Positions 1-7,295 of a stretch of DNA of 9,354 bases are shown piece by piece. Origin of the DNA: Pseudomonadota bacterium. Its GTDB lineage: Bacteria; Myxococcota; UBA9042; PHBI01. A model generated the notes under the pieces. That model ran no database searches. It had not been told where the DNA came from and worked only from the letters and a program-made list of their open reading frames with translations. The translations under genes and the position numbers were made by a program. Where the stretch lies: the NCBI GenBank assembly GCA_005788935.1, contig SYAK01000285.1, positions 1-9,354 of the forward strand. Reading direction: 5' to 3'. Position 1 is the first letter of the stretch; each line of letters starts with the position of its first letter.

Positions 1-797
1 GGCAGCACGAGCGGCATGCCCGGACCCCACGAGACCAGCACGCTGAACTCGCCGAAACGCAGCCGCGCCCGCGTCGGGCGGTCAAGTGCGAGCGACCCGC
101 CACCTGCCTCCGAGGCCGCCGCGGCGCGCGACCGCACCCGGCCGTCCCGCAGCAGGTCGCCCTGAGCCGTCATCGCCTCCCGCGTCAGCGCGAAGCCGCC
201 GCCCGCAGGCTCGACGAGCGTCATCCCGGACGCCCCGACGACCTCCTCGGGGATCACGAAATCGCCCGCGGGCCCGACCGTGACCTTTGCGGGCGCGGTC
301 CACGTCTGCGCCTTCAGGATGGTGTCGCCCCAGAGCAGCGCCACGTCGAGCACGTTGGCGGCCGCTCCGGCGGGCTCGTCGCCCTTCTTCAGGAAGCTCT
401 GAGAGCCGAGCCCGCTCAGCTCGACCGCGGGGGCCGCAGGCTTCGGGGCTGGCGCCGCCCGTGGCGCGGCTGGCTCGGCCTCTCGCGCGGCGCCTGTCGC
501 CAGCTTCACGACGAGCGTCGTCGTCCCGAGCACGATCCGTTCGCCGTCCTTCAGGAAGGCCTGCGTGATGCGCTCCCCCCCGATGACCGTGCCGTTCGTC
601 GACCCGAGGTCCGTGACGCGCCAGCGGCCGTCGTCGAGGCACTCGATGACCGCGTGCTTGCGCGACACGTTGAGGTCATCGACGCGCAGCGTGCAGGTCG
701 ACAGCTTGCCGACCGTGATGACGGGGGTGTCGAAGGTCTCCTCGCGGACGAGCTGACCGTCGAGGAAGATGCTGAAGCCGATCGTGCGCGTCGACAT
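1..797 (-). CDS. gltG: FHA-domain protein of AgmX/PglI (GltG-like) family, 3' part missing
   Basis: Seen: ATG at 797 with an AGGA (805-808) seven bases upstream; the frame is open to the window edge, giving 265 residues. Residues about 6-98 are a clear FHA domain, a phosphothreonine-peptide binding module: GK at 30-31 (usually GR), SRKH at 45-48 and DLGSTNGT at 63-70. A Pro/Ala-rich linker (about 100-125) follows, then a second globular region (about 148-265) of the type found between the FHA domain and the membrane segment of AgmX/PglI proteins. Family knowledge: M. xanthus GltG has a cytoplasmic FHA domain, one membrane helix and a periplasmic TonB-like C-terminus; those last parts would lie beyond the left edge. 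Context: last visible gene of the glt-like unit, 43 nt after the small secreted gene. Inference: cytoplasmic input end of the envelope complex, probably reading Thr phosphorylation. NfsG of the spore-coat machine is an equally close alternative. Confidence 0.8.
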   Translation of the reverse strand, partial: MSTRTIGFSIFLDGQLVREETFDTPVITVGKLSTCTLRVDDLNVSRKHAVIECLDDGRWRVTDLGSTNGTVIGGERITQAFLKDGERIVLGTTTLVVKLATGAAREAEPAAPRAAPAPKPAAPAVELSGLGSQSFLKKGDEPAGAAANVLDVALLWGDTILKAQTWTAPAKVTVGPAGDFVIPEEVVGASGMTLVEPAGGGFALTREAMTAQGDLLRDGRVRSRAAAASEAGGGSLALDRPTRARLRFGEFSVLVSWGPGMPLVL

Positions 798-840
798 GCG
801 GGGTTCCTGCTTGCGCGAGGGGGAGGGCCCTGGGCCGTGC

Positions 841-1092
841 TCAGATGTCGTCGGCAGACCGGAGGATCTCCGCCACGAAGTCGAGGCGCACCTCGATGAG
901 GCTCGAACGGCGGCCACGCGTCGCGCCCTCGATGAGCAGCGTCCCGGGCTTCAGGAAGTCGGTCGAGATGGTGTCCTCATCGAAGTTGAAGACCTTCTTC
1001 TCGGACTTGGGCGCGGCGGGCGGGGCTGCGACCGCGACCGCGGGCAGCGTCGCGAGGGCCGCGGTGGCGAGGGCGACGAAGGTGATGCGCAT
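841..1092 (-). CDS. Small secreted protein, GltF/CglF-like
   Basis: Seen: 83 residues starting at an ATG with a near-perfect Shine-Dalgarno AGGAGG (1100-1105) seven bases upstream. Residues 1-22 form a Sec signal peptide (Arg2, hydrophobic core, Ala-rich cleavage region near AVA-A), leaving a mature protein of about 60 residues. The mature part starts with a short Pro/Lys stretch, then an acidic segment (FNFDEDTIS) and a conserved-looking basic/hydrophobic C-terminal half (LKPGTLLIEG, then RSSLIEVRLDFV). It has no Cys and no membrane anchor, so it should be periplasmic. The Glt locus of M. xanthus has a small periplasmic protein (GltF, also called CglF, as I recall) between the GltE-like and GltG-like genes, the same slot. 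The match rests mainly on position and size, plus the C-terminal pattern. It lies 24 nt after the GltE-like gene and is surely co-transcribed. Gene confidence is high, the name moderate. Confidence 0.8.
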   Translation of the reverse strand: MRITFVALATAALATLPAVAVAAPPAAPKSEKKVFNFDEDTISTDFLKPGTLLIEGATRGRRSSLIEVRLDFVAEILRSADDI

Positions 1093-1116
1093 GCGGAGAC
1101 CTCCTGACGCGACAGA

Positions 1117-2229
1117 TTACGGCGTTTGGGGCTGGTTCTGCAAGGCCTTGAGCGTCGCCTCGATCCCCTTCAGGCGCTTCTGGACCTCGGGCCGGTTCGG
1201 GTGCTTGTCGGTCAGCCCCGCGAGGTAGGCGTCGCAGGCGGACCTCGCGTCGGCCCAGCGCTGGGTGTACTGATGGTGCAGGATGCACAGGTTGTAGCCG
1301 ATGTCGGGGTTGGCGCCAGGCAGCGTCTGCGCCTTGCGATACGCGGCCTCGGCCTCGTCGAAGCGCTTCAGCCCGCGCAGCGCCACCGCCCGCGACGTGA
1401 CGAGCTCGGGTTCGTTCGGGCGGTTCGCGAGGACCTCGTCGAAGCGCTTGAGGGCGCTCGCGAAATCGCCGTAGGCCAGCTCGAGCGCCGCGAGGTTGAG
1501 CCGCGCGTCGTCGTTCGCTGGGTCGGCCTCAAGGGCCGCTGTGAAGGCCTGCGTCGCCGCGCGCGAGTTGTCCTGCGCGAGGTAGACGAGGCCCATCAGG
1601 TTGTGAAGGCTCGCGGCCTTCGGGTTCTTTTCGAGGGCGCTCGTCGCGATGAGGCCCGCCTGATCGGGCAGCCCCTTGCGAAAGTAGGCGATGGCGACGT
1701 TCAGGAAGGCGTTGACGTTCTCCGGATCGCCGAGCAGCGCGTTGCGGCCGTGCCGGATCGCGTCGTCGAGCCGCCCCTCCGCGAGTGCCCGGCCAGCGAG
1801 CGCGTTGCGGGCCTCGGGCTGGAAGCGGTCGCACGGGCCGTCGGCCTCGCACTTCTCTCGCACGAGGGCCTCGAGCGCCGCGAGCGCCGAGGGCGCCGTC
1901 GAGGGGTCGTCGAGGCCGAGCGCGGCGATGCGGGCCTTGGCGCCGAGGTGGTTCGGGTCAAGGCCGAGCGCCTGCTCCCAGGCGGCCTTCGCTCCGGTCC
2001 GGTCGCCACGACGCAGCAGCACGAGGCCGAGGTTGAAGGCGGCGTCGGCCCGCCGCTCGCCCGAGCCCATGGCGGCCTTGAAGAGGCGCTCGGCCTCGGC
2101 GCTCCGGGTCGCGAGCGCCTTCGGGTCGGTGGCGATGGCGACGGCGTCGTCGAACGGGTCCGCGAGGGCGGGACCCTGGCTGCCGAGGACAACGGCAAGG
2201 AGCGGCATCAGTCGGGTGAGGCGGCGCAT
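1117..2229 (-). CDS. gltE: Secreted TPR protein, GltE/AglT-like
   Basis: Seen: 370 residues. Residues 1-23 are a signal peptide ending in ALA before Asp24. The rest is a TPR solenoid. One repeat lies at about 60-93 (AAFNLGLVLLRRGD, then AWEQALGLDPN), and a run of about five lies at 138-300 with clear repeats at 173-203, 207-237, 241-271 and 275-305. A last degenerate repeat lies near 308-340. Cys127/Cys133 and Cys315/Cys332 are spaced so that each pair could form a disulfide in the periplasm. Family knowledge: M. xanthus GltE (AglT) is a TPR lipoprotein of the gliding complex. This copy has no lipobox Cys after its signal peptide, so it is predicted to be soluble. Its ATG lies one base after the GltD-like stop (TGA-C-ATG), implying translational coupling. 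A generic periplasmic TPR scaffold is the fallback reading, but order and size support GltE. Confidence 0.8.
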   Translation of the reverse strand: MRRLTRLMPLLAVVLGSQGPALADPFDDAVAIATDPKALATRSAEAERLFKAAMGSGERRADAAFNLGLVLLRRGDRTGAKAAWEQALGLDPNHLGAKARIAALGLDDPSTAPSALAALEALVREKCEADGPCDRFQPEARNALAGRALAEGRLDDAIRHGRNALLGDPENVNAFLNVAIAYFRKGLPDQAGLIATSALEKNPKAASLHNLMGLVYLAQDNSRAATQAFTAALEADPANDDARLNLAALELAYGDFASALKRFDEVLANRPNEPELVTSRAVALRGLKRFDEAEAAYRKAQTLPGANPDIGYNLCILHHQYTQRWADARSACDAYLAGLTDKHPNRPEVQKRLKGIEATLKALQNQPQTP

Positions 2230-2230
2230 G

Positions 2231-5200
2231 TCACTGGGCTCCGAGGACGCGGTTGAGGTCGGTGTTCGGCGTCATCTGCGCCGGCCGCAGGCGGTACTCC
2301 TTCACCGACAGGTCAGCCAGGTCGAGGCGGGCCACGGCGCGCTCCGCCTTCTCGCTGTAGTCGTTGAACCAGCGCAGTCGCCGCGCCGTGTCGAGGGCGA
2401 GGCGGTAGCTCTCGAGCGACCGCTGGCGCATCGCGGTCGCCTGGTCCGTCATCAACTGACGGTAGTGGGAGAGGGCCTCGTCATCACTTCGCAGCGACGT
2501 CGGATCCGGGCTGTTCTCGACCGCGTCGGCCAGGTCTTCGAAGGCGAAGCCGAGCTGGGCCGAGGCCGCGATGACCCAGCCCGGGTGGTTGTAGGCGATG
2601 ACCTTCTCGTAGGTCTCCTTCACCGTCGCGAGGATCTTCAGCTTCTCCTCGAGGGCGGCGGTGATCTTCTTGTCCGAGCTCGAGTCGAACTTGATGGCGC
2701 GAGCCCGCTGCAGCTCGACCTCGCCGAGCTGGAAGTGGCTCTCCGCGACCGCAGAAATCGCTGCAAGATCAAGGGTCTGGACATCACGCTCGGCGAGGCC
2801 CGCGAAGCGCTCCACCGTGGCCTGAAACACCTGCCGCGCCTCGCGCCCCTTGCGCTGCTTGAGCAGCGCCACGCCCTTCCGGTTCATGACCTGCAGCCGC
2901 AGCCCCTCAGGCTCGTTCGGGTAGGTCGCCATGTGCTTGTCGGCGAGCTGGACGACCTTGCCATAATCCTCAGTCTTTTCGATGATCTGGAGGATGTCGA
3001 AGTCGACCCGCGGCGCCGCCTCGGCCGTCCGGTATTCCTTCAGCCACAGGTTCAGGTTCGCCACGGCCTGTTTGTGTTGTCCCAGGGATTTCCGATAGAT
3101 CGACGCATAGCGCAGCGCCTTCTCGGCGAGCGGGTGCTTCGGGTGGTTCTTCACGAAGATCTCATAGAAGCGCGAGGCCTCGTCATAGACCGTCGTCTGG
3201 CGGTACATCTCGCCGATCGCGAAGAGGGCCTTCGGCCCCAACTCGTCCTTGCCGTAGCGGTTGTAGAGCTCGAGCTGCGTCGCGAGCGCCTTCTCGACGA
3301 GCTTGCCGTCGAAGTAGTTGATGGCCGCGTTGTAGACCGCCGCCGCGGCCTTCGGCGAGTCGGGGTGGGCCTTCGCGTAGGCCTCGAAGCACTGCGCGGC
3401 CTTCAGGTGCTCGTGCCCTGTCTGAATCTTGAAGCACTCCTGAAAGCCGAATTCGCGCTTGATGGTGTCGATGTCCGCCCGCAGGTCGGGCTCGAGGTTC
3501 GGCAGCACGTCGAAGCGGTTCGCGAGCACGCGCAGGTTGTCGACGTCGCGGTTCAGGTTGTAGGCCGAGAGCGCGTGGCGGCGGGCCTCGGGCTCGAGGT
3601 CGTGGCCGCTGTGCTGGTCAAGGAACGCCACGAAACGGCCAGCCGCGTCCGTGAAGTGGTTGTTGTTGTAGAGGACCTTGGCCGCGGCGAAGCGCGCGAG
3701 CGGCACGTTGGCCGCCGTCTCCGGGCTCGGACCGTTCTTCGCCACGAGCTCCATCCAGCGGTCGATGGCCCCGACGAAGCGCTTCTCTTCGGGCGACAGC
3801 TCCTGAGGTGCCAGGTCATCGTTCGCCTCCGACTTCACCTTGCCATTCGCGACCTGCACCGTCTTGAGATAGGCCAGCACCGCACGTTCGGCCGCCGCGT
3901 CCGCGAACTCGCCCTTCGGATTCATCGCGATGATCTTCTCGAACTCGGCGGCCGCCTCGGTGAACTTGTCCGTCTGCAGCATCAGCACCGCGTTGTTCCA
4001 CGAAATCTGATACGCGTTGTCGTCACGCCGGAAGGCGCGCAGGTAGTCGTCGTACAGCTGCTGCGTGTACGCGAGCGTCTTCTTGTCCTTCGTCTTGCCG
4101 AACTCGAGCTGGTAGGCGGACGCGACCTCGAGGATCTTCGTCTTGACGTCGCGCGTCTCGGCCTCCTGAAAGTCGGGGGGGCCGCCAGGGAGCAGCTCTT
4201 CCCAGAGCGAGATGAGCTTGCCGACCTCGTCGACCGTCACTTGCTTGTCCGCCATCGCGAAGGCGTTGCTGACGATCTGGCGCTGGAAGCGGACCCCCAT
4301 CCAGGCCCGCTTCTCGCCGTTGAAGGTCGCGGTCCGCGCGTCCTCGATGAGCATCGCGAGCAGCTTGTTCGACCGCACGTACTCACCCTGCTCGGTGTAG
4401 ATTTCGGCGAGGCGCGAGGCGATGTCGAGGTAGCGGTCGGGGGCCACGCCCTTGAAGAACTCGATGGCCTTCTCGGGCTTGCCGACCTTCGCGTACGGCA
4501 GGACGAGCTCGTTCTGCGCCTCGCGCTTCAGCGGGATCGCGGTCTTCTGCCCGCTCGCCATGCGCGCGTCGGCGACCTTGATGACGTCGAGGAACCGCCG
4601 AATCGAATCATCGTAGCTGCCGAGGTTGTAGAGGCACCACGCGTCCTTGTAGACCGAGTAGCCATAGATGCTCGCCTGCTCGTACTCGGGGACCTGAGCG
4701 CGCTGGTAGAGCTTCTGGGCGCTCGCGAAGTCATTGAGTTCGAAATGGTAGTCGCCGATGTTGACGAGCGCGTCGGGCACATACGGCGAGTCAGGGTGCT
4801 TCAGCAGGATGTCCGTGTAGACCTCGACCGCCTCGTCGCCGCGCTGCATCTGCATCAGGTTGTAGGCGAGGAAGTAGCGGATCTCGGCGATGTTCTCGTT
4901 GCGCGGGAAGTCCTTCACGACGCGGCGGTAACGCGCGACCGTCTCCTCCTGGTACTTCTTCTGGTTGTCGAGATGGCGCGTCTGCTCGCGCCTCCACTTG
5001 TCGACGCCCGCCTGGTCCTTCTTCTGCTCGGCCTCGTAGAGCGGCTTCTCGATGGCCTCGGAGTACGCGGCCGTCCCGTGGTACTCTGCGAGATCCCAGT
5101 AGAAGTCGGCGAGCGCCACGGCCATCTTGGCGTAGCTCGGCGAGCCCTTGTCCTCGAGGTCGAGGATCTGTTTCTGGTTGTCGATCGAGGCCTTCAGCGA

Positions 5201-5359
5201 CTTCTCCGTCGCCCGCGGGTCGTAGCGCGAGGCGCGCTGGCGGGTCTGGGACGAGACGGATGGGCCGCCCCGTTTCTTCCCTGCGGCAGGCGGGGCGGCG
5301 TCGGCGGGTGAGGCGGCGAGCAGGGTCGCGGCGAGGGCGAGGGCGAGGGCGGCTTTCAT
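2231..5359 (-). CDS. gltD: Large periplasmic TPR protein, GltD/AgmU-like
   Basis: Seen: 1042 residues from an ATG with GGAG (5368-5371) eight bases upstream. Residues 1-21 are a signal peptide (MKAALALALAATLLAASPADA). A basic stretch follows (GKKRGG), then a charged helical section that includes KSLKASIDNQKQILDLEDKG. The rest is a very long array of degenerate TPR/HAT-like helical pairs, for example around 155-220 (RYFLAYNLMQMQRGDEAVEV, then ALVNIGDYHFELNDFASAQK). The same pattern recurs near the middle and in the C-terminal third. There is no lipobox and no second membrane helix. Family knowledge: M. xanthus AgmU/GltD is a periplasmic TPR protein of about 1200 residues that moves with the focal-adhesion complex; NfsD is its spore-coat counterpart. 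This copy is somewhat shorter. It lies 100 nt after the GltC-like gene and one base before the GltE-like gene. Inferred role: scaffold linking inner- and outer-membrane parts of the machine. Confidence 0.82.
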   Translation of the reverse strand: MKAALALALAATLLAASPADAAPPAAGKKRGGPSVSSQTRQRASRYDPRATEKSLKASIDNQKQILDLEDKGSPSYAKMAVALADFYWDLAEYHGTAAYSEAIEKPLYEAEQKKDQAGVDKWRREQTRHLDNQKKYQEETVARYRRVVKDFPRNENIAEIRYFLAYNLMQMQRGDEAVEVYTDILLKHPDSPYVPDALVNIGDYHFELNDFASAQKLYQRAQVPEYEQASIYGYSVYKDAWCLYNLGSYDDSIRRFLDVIKVADARMASGQKTAIPLKREAQNELVLPYAKVGKPEKAIEFFKGVAPDRYLDIASRLAEIYTEQGEYVRSNKLLAMLIEDARTATFNGEKRAWMGVRFQRQIVSNAFAMADKQVTVDEVGKLISLWEELLPGGPPDFQEAETRDVKTKILEVASAYQLEFGKTKDKKTLAYTQQLYDDYLRAFRRDDNAYQISWNNAVLMLQTDKFTEAAAEFEKIIAMNPKGEFADAAAERAVLAYLKTVQVANGKVKSEANDDLAPQELSPEEKRFVGAIDRWMELVAKNGPSPETAANVPLARFAAAKVLYNNNHFTDAAGRFVAFLDQHSGHDLEPEARRHALSAYNLNRDVDNLRVLANRFDVLPNLEPDLRADIDTIKREFGFQECFKIQTGHEHLKAAQCFEAYAKAHPDSPKAAAAVYNAAINYFDGKLVEKALATQLELYNRYGKDELGPKALFAIGEMYRQTTVYDEASRFYEIFVKNHPKHPLAEKALRYASIYRKSLGQHKQAVANLNLWLKEYRTAEAAPRVDFDILQIIEKTEDYGKVVQLADKHMATYPNEPEGLRLQVMNRKGVALLKQRKGREARQVFQATVERFAGLAERDVQTLDLAAISAVAESHFQLGEVELQRARAIKFDSSSDKKITAALEEKLKILATVKETYEKVIAYNHPGWVIAASAQLGFAFEDLADAVENSPDPTSLRSDDEALSHYRQLMTDQATAMRQRSLESYRLALDTARRLRWFNDYSEKAERAVARLDLADLSVKEYRLRPAQMTPNTDLNRVLGAQ

Positions 5360-5378
5360 CGTCGAATCTCCAGCCGGA

Positions 5379-5395
5379 CGTCGCGCGGGGCGACG
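5379..5395. other. Small hairpin in the gltC-gltD gap
   Basis: CGTCGC (5379-5384) and GCGACG (5390-5395) can pair around a five-base loop. It lies within the 100-nt gap between the GltC-like stop and the GltD-like start and has no following U-tract, so it is not a convincing terminator. It may affect mRNA processing or be chance in GC-rich DNA. Nothing else recognisable was found in this gap apart from the GltD-like ribosome binding site. Confidence 0.3.
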
Positions 5396-5459
5396 CCGAG
5401 GGGCGGTCGGATGGCCAGCGTCCGGCGGTGGTCAGGCCGGGCTGGTCTCGGCGTCGGGC

Positions 5460-7091
5460 TCAGGGCGCCGGGGCTTCGCCGCTCGGGGGCGCGCAGCGGC
5501 TCTCGAGGTCGTAGACGTAGAAGCCGAGCTCGTCGCGCCAGTATTCCCCGTCGAAGGGCCAGGCCACGTGCTCGGTGTCGACGACGAGCGGCTTGTACGC
5601 CTGCGATGCGGCGGCCTGCTCCTCGGCAGCGGCGTTCGAGATGTCGCCGCGGCGGGCGCGAAGGGTCTCGCCCTTGATCTTGAGCGCCGAGGCGAGGTGG
5701 CGCTGGAGGTCCTTGTTGACGCGCACGAGGCGGGACTGGGCGAGGGCCCCGGCCTCGCCCACGACGAGGGCCCGGTAGGACTCGACGTCACCCTTCAGCG
5801 ACGCGATGAAGCGCGGGTCGGCCCCCTTCGCGGCGAGGGCCTCGAGTTGCTTCAGCTCGCGGTTCAGGTTCGTCACGACCTCGAACTTCCGGCGCAGCTT
5901 CTTGTCCTCGAGGGCCGCATTGAAGATGCGCTTGAAGCGCACCGAGTACTCGCCGCTGTCGTCGGCGGACAGCTTCGCGAGCCAGGCGTAGAAGGCGTTC
6001 GGGTCACCGAACTGGTTGATCTCCGCCCGGAACTGGTTCATCAGCGGGTAATAGTCCGCGACGAACGTCTTCACGATGGTGTCCGCGTCGTCGTAGCGGC
6101 AGTTGTAAAACAGGATGAGGGCCTGCAGGACGCGCGTCTCCGGGTAGTACTGATCTGCGAAGAACGGGCTGTTCACCGTATGCAACAGCCCGAGGCTCTT
6201 GCCGTAGTTCTTCAGCTGGAAATGGACCCAGGCGGCCTCGTGGACCGCCTCGAGCCAGCGCGGGTTCTCGGGGCCGATGGCGTCATAGTAGCGGACCGCG
6301 ACGTCGTACTGACGCGTCGAGAAGAAGAGCCGCCCGAGGGCCAGCGTCGCCTCGTCCGCGATGCGCGCCACGAGCTCGGAGTCGTCCTCGTCCCGCAGCC
6401 GGAGGACCGCCTTGTACGCGTCCACGGCCTGCGTCAGGCGATCGGCGTCGACGTCCTTGTCGCTGCCAAGGCGCGACTTCGCGACGTGGATGACGCCCTT
6501 GAGGTAGCTCGCGCGGGCGAAGATCCGGGGAAATCGAGGGCTCACGGCCTCGAAGCGCGCCTGCGCCTCGTCGAGGGCCTCCTCGTTGTACTGGAACTGG
6601 CCGACGAGAAAGTTCAGTTCGTCCGCGTCGTTGGACGGGTAGGTCGCAGCCGGGTACTCCGCGATGCGCAGCATGACCGATGGGTCGTTGCCGGTCTTGC
6701 GCGCGATCTGCAGAAGGTAACCGAGGGTCTCCCCGTAGCGCGGGTGGGACTCGCCGCCGTCGACGACGCGCTCGAACTGGACGAAGGCCGACTGCAACAG
6801 GCCGAGCCGAAAGAGCGCGAGGCCCGACTGGAACGTTGCCTCGGGCAGCAGCGGCGAGTCGGTCGGGGCCTGCGCGATCAGGTCGTGCATCCGCTGGGCC
6901 GCGAGCCCGTGGTTGCCCGCCTTGGCGGCCGCGATGCCTTCGGTCAGCCACTGTTCGAGCTGTGCGTCGCTGGCGCCGACCTCGGCCTCGAGCTCGAGGG
7001 GGGCATCGTCAGCCGCGCGGGCGTGGCTGCCGGAGGGTGCGAGCGCAAGGAGCGCCGCGGTCACGAGCGGGGCAGGGCGGTAGCGCTTCAC
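5460..7091 (-). CDS. gltC: Secreted TPR protein, GltC-like
   Basis: The start chosen is GTG at 7091, because GGAG (7101-7104) lies nine bases upstream, a promoter lies just beyond it, and a signal peptide begins exactly there; the open frame reaches 8702 but crosses two divergent genes. The product has 543 residues. Residues 1-24 or 1-26 are a signal peptide (VKRYRPAPLVTAALLALAPS, cleavage near SHA or ARA). TPR-like repeats fill about 45-340 (for example LPEATFQSGLALFRLGLLQS and EAAWVHFQLKNYGKSLGLLH). A highly charged helical, possibly coiled-coil region follows (about 395-500). Near the C-terminus is the aromatic motif WPFDGEYWRDELGFY (511-525), which I associate with GltC proteins. Family knowledge: GltC is a periplasmic/outer-membrane-associated component required for M. 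xanthus gliding. First gene of the unit, so its promoter probably sets expression of all five. A generic periplasmic TPR protein is the alternative. Confidence 0.8.
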   Translation of the reverse strand: MKRYRPAPLVTAALLALAPSGSHARAADDAPLELEAEVGASDAQLEQWLTEGIAAAKAGNHGLAAQRMHDLIAQAPTDSPLLPEATFQSGLALFRLGLLQSAFVQFERVVDGGESHPRYGETLGYLLQIARKTGNDPSVMLRIAEYPAATYPSNDADELNFLVGQFQYNEEALDEAQARFEAVSPRFPRIFARASYLKGVIHVAKSRLGSDKDVDADRLTQAVDAYKAVLRLRDEDDSELVARIADEATLALGRLFFSTRQYDVAVRYYDAIGPENPRWLEAVHEAAWVHFQLKNYGKSLGLLHTVNSPFFADQYYPETRVLQALILFYNCRYDDADTIVKTFVADYYPLMNQFRAEINQFGDPNAFYAWLAKLSADDSGEYSVRFKRIFNAALEDKKLRRKFEVVTNLNRELKQLEALAAKGADPRFIASLKGDVESYRALVVGEAGALAQSRLVRVNKDLQRHLASALKIKGETLRARRGDISNAAAEEQAAASQAYKPLVVDTEHVAWPFDGEYWRDELGFYVYDLESRCAPPSGEAPAP

Positions 7092-7100
7092 GGGGCGTGG

Positions 7101-7104
7101 CTCC
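7101..7104 (-). promoter_or_regulatory. Ribosome binding site fixing the GTG start of the GltC-like gene
   Basis: GGAG on the minus strand, nine bases before the GTG at 7091. This decides the start: there is no in-frame ATG at a plausible place, and the signal peptide begins at this GTG. Confidence 0.65.
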
Positions 7105-7130
7105 GGGTTCAGGCGAAATCTGGCGCCGCC

Positions 7131-7159
7131 ACTGTAGCCTGCGGCGCTGGATGTGGCAA
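7131..7159 (-). promoter_or_regulatory. Predicted sigma70-type promoter of the glt-like unit
   Basis: On the minus strand the -35 box TTGCCA (7159-7154) matches five of six consensus bases. It is followed by a 17-base spacer and the -10 box TACAGT (7136-7131), four of six. Transcription would start near 7124, giving a 5' leader of about 33 nt that carries the GGAG of the GltC-like gene. The ideal spacer and position make it the best promoter candidate in the window. The spacer itself is GC-rich, as is everything around it. Confidence 0.6.
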
Positions 7160-7188
7160 GCTGCGACCGGGCGGTGGCGGGTCGCAGC
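7160..7188. promoter_or_regulatory. Inverted repeat abutting the -35 box, candidate operator
   Basis: GCTGCGACC (7160-7168) and GGTCGCAGC (7180-7188) are perfect 9-bp inverted arms separated by 11 bp, with arm centres 20 bp apart, about two helical turns. The left arm touches the -35 box (7154-7159) of the minus-strand promoter. It lies in the 204-bp gap between divergent genes, so a dimeric regulator bound here could act on either side. The rest of this gap (about 7189-7280) shows no clear plus-strand promoter; GTCGTGGC occurs twice (7228-7235, 7251-7258). Confidence 0.5.
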
Positions 7189-7295
7189 GCCTCGGGACTC
7201 CGCGTTCGGGTCGGGAGGCCTCGGCGGGTCGTGGCGCTCCGGGGTGGCGAGTCGTGGCCAGCGCGACGTGACCAGATGGCGAGGAAGGGGGGATC

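Noticed and set aside
82..642. Minus-strand open frame overlapping the FHA gene in another frame.
   Set aside because: Arg/Gly/Ala-rich composition with no motif; the neighbouring frame carries the FHA signature residues.
1126..2256. Plus-strand open frame opposite the GltE-like gene.
   Set aside because: Arg/Val/Gly-rich shadow; the minus frame has well-formed TPR motifs.
1691..5311. Very long plus-strand open frame (about 1200 codons) opposite the GltD- and GltE-like genes.
   Set aside because: It is a mirror of GC-rich coding DNA: the product is a low-complexity run of Arg, Leu, Val and Asp with no signal peptide or known fold, while the opposite strand encodes clear signal peptides and TPR repeats with ribosome binding sites.
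5331..5348. Three copies of a 6-bp repeat GCGAGG.
   Set aside because: It simply encodes alternating Ala-Leu in the signal peptide of the GltD-like protein.
5568..7271. Plus-strand open frame opposite the GltC-like gene.
   Set aside because: Same GC-driven shadow; no domain, no ribosome binding site, and the minus strand has a signal peptide, TPR repeats and a promoter.
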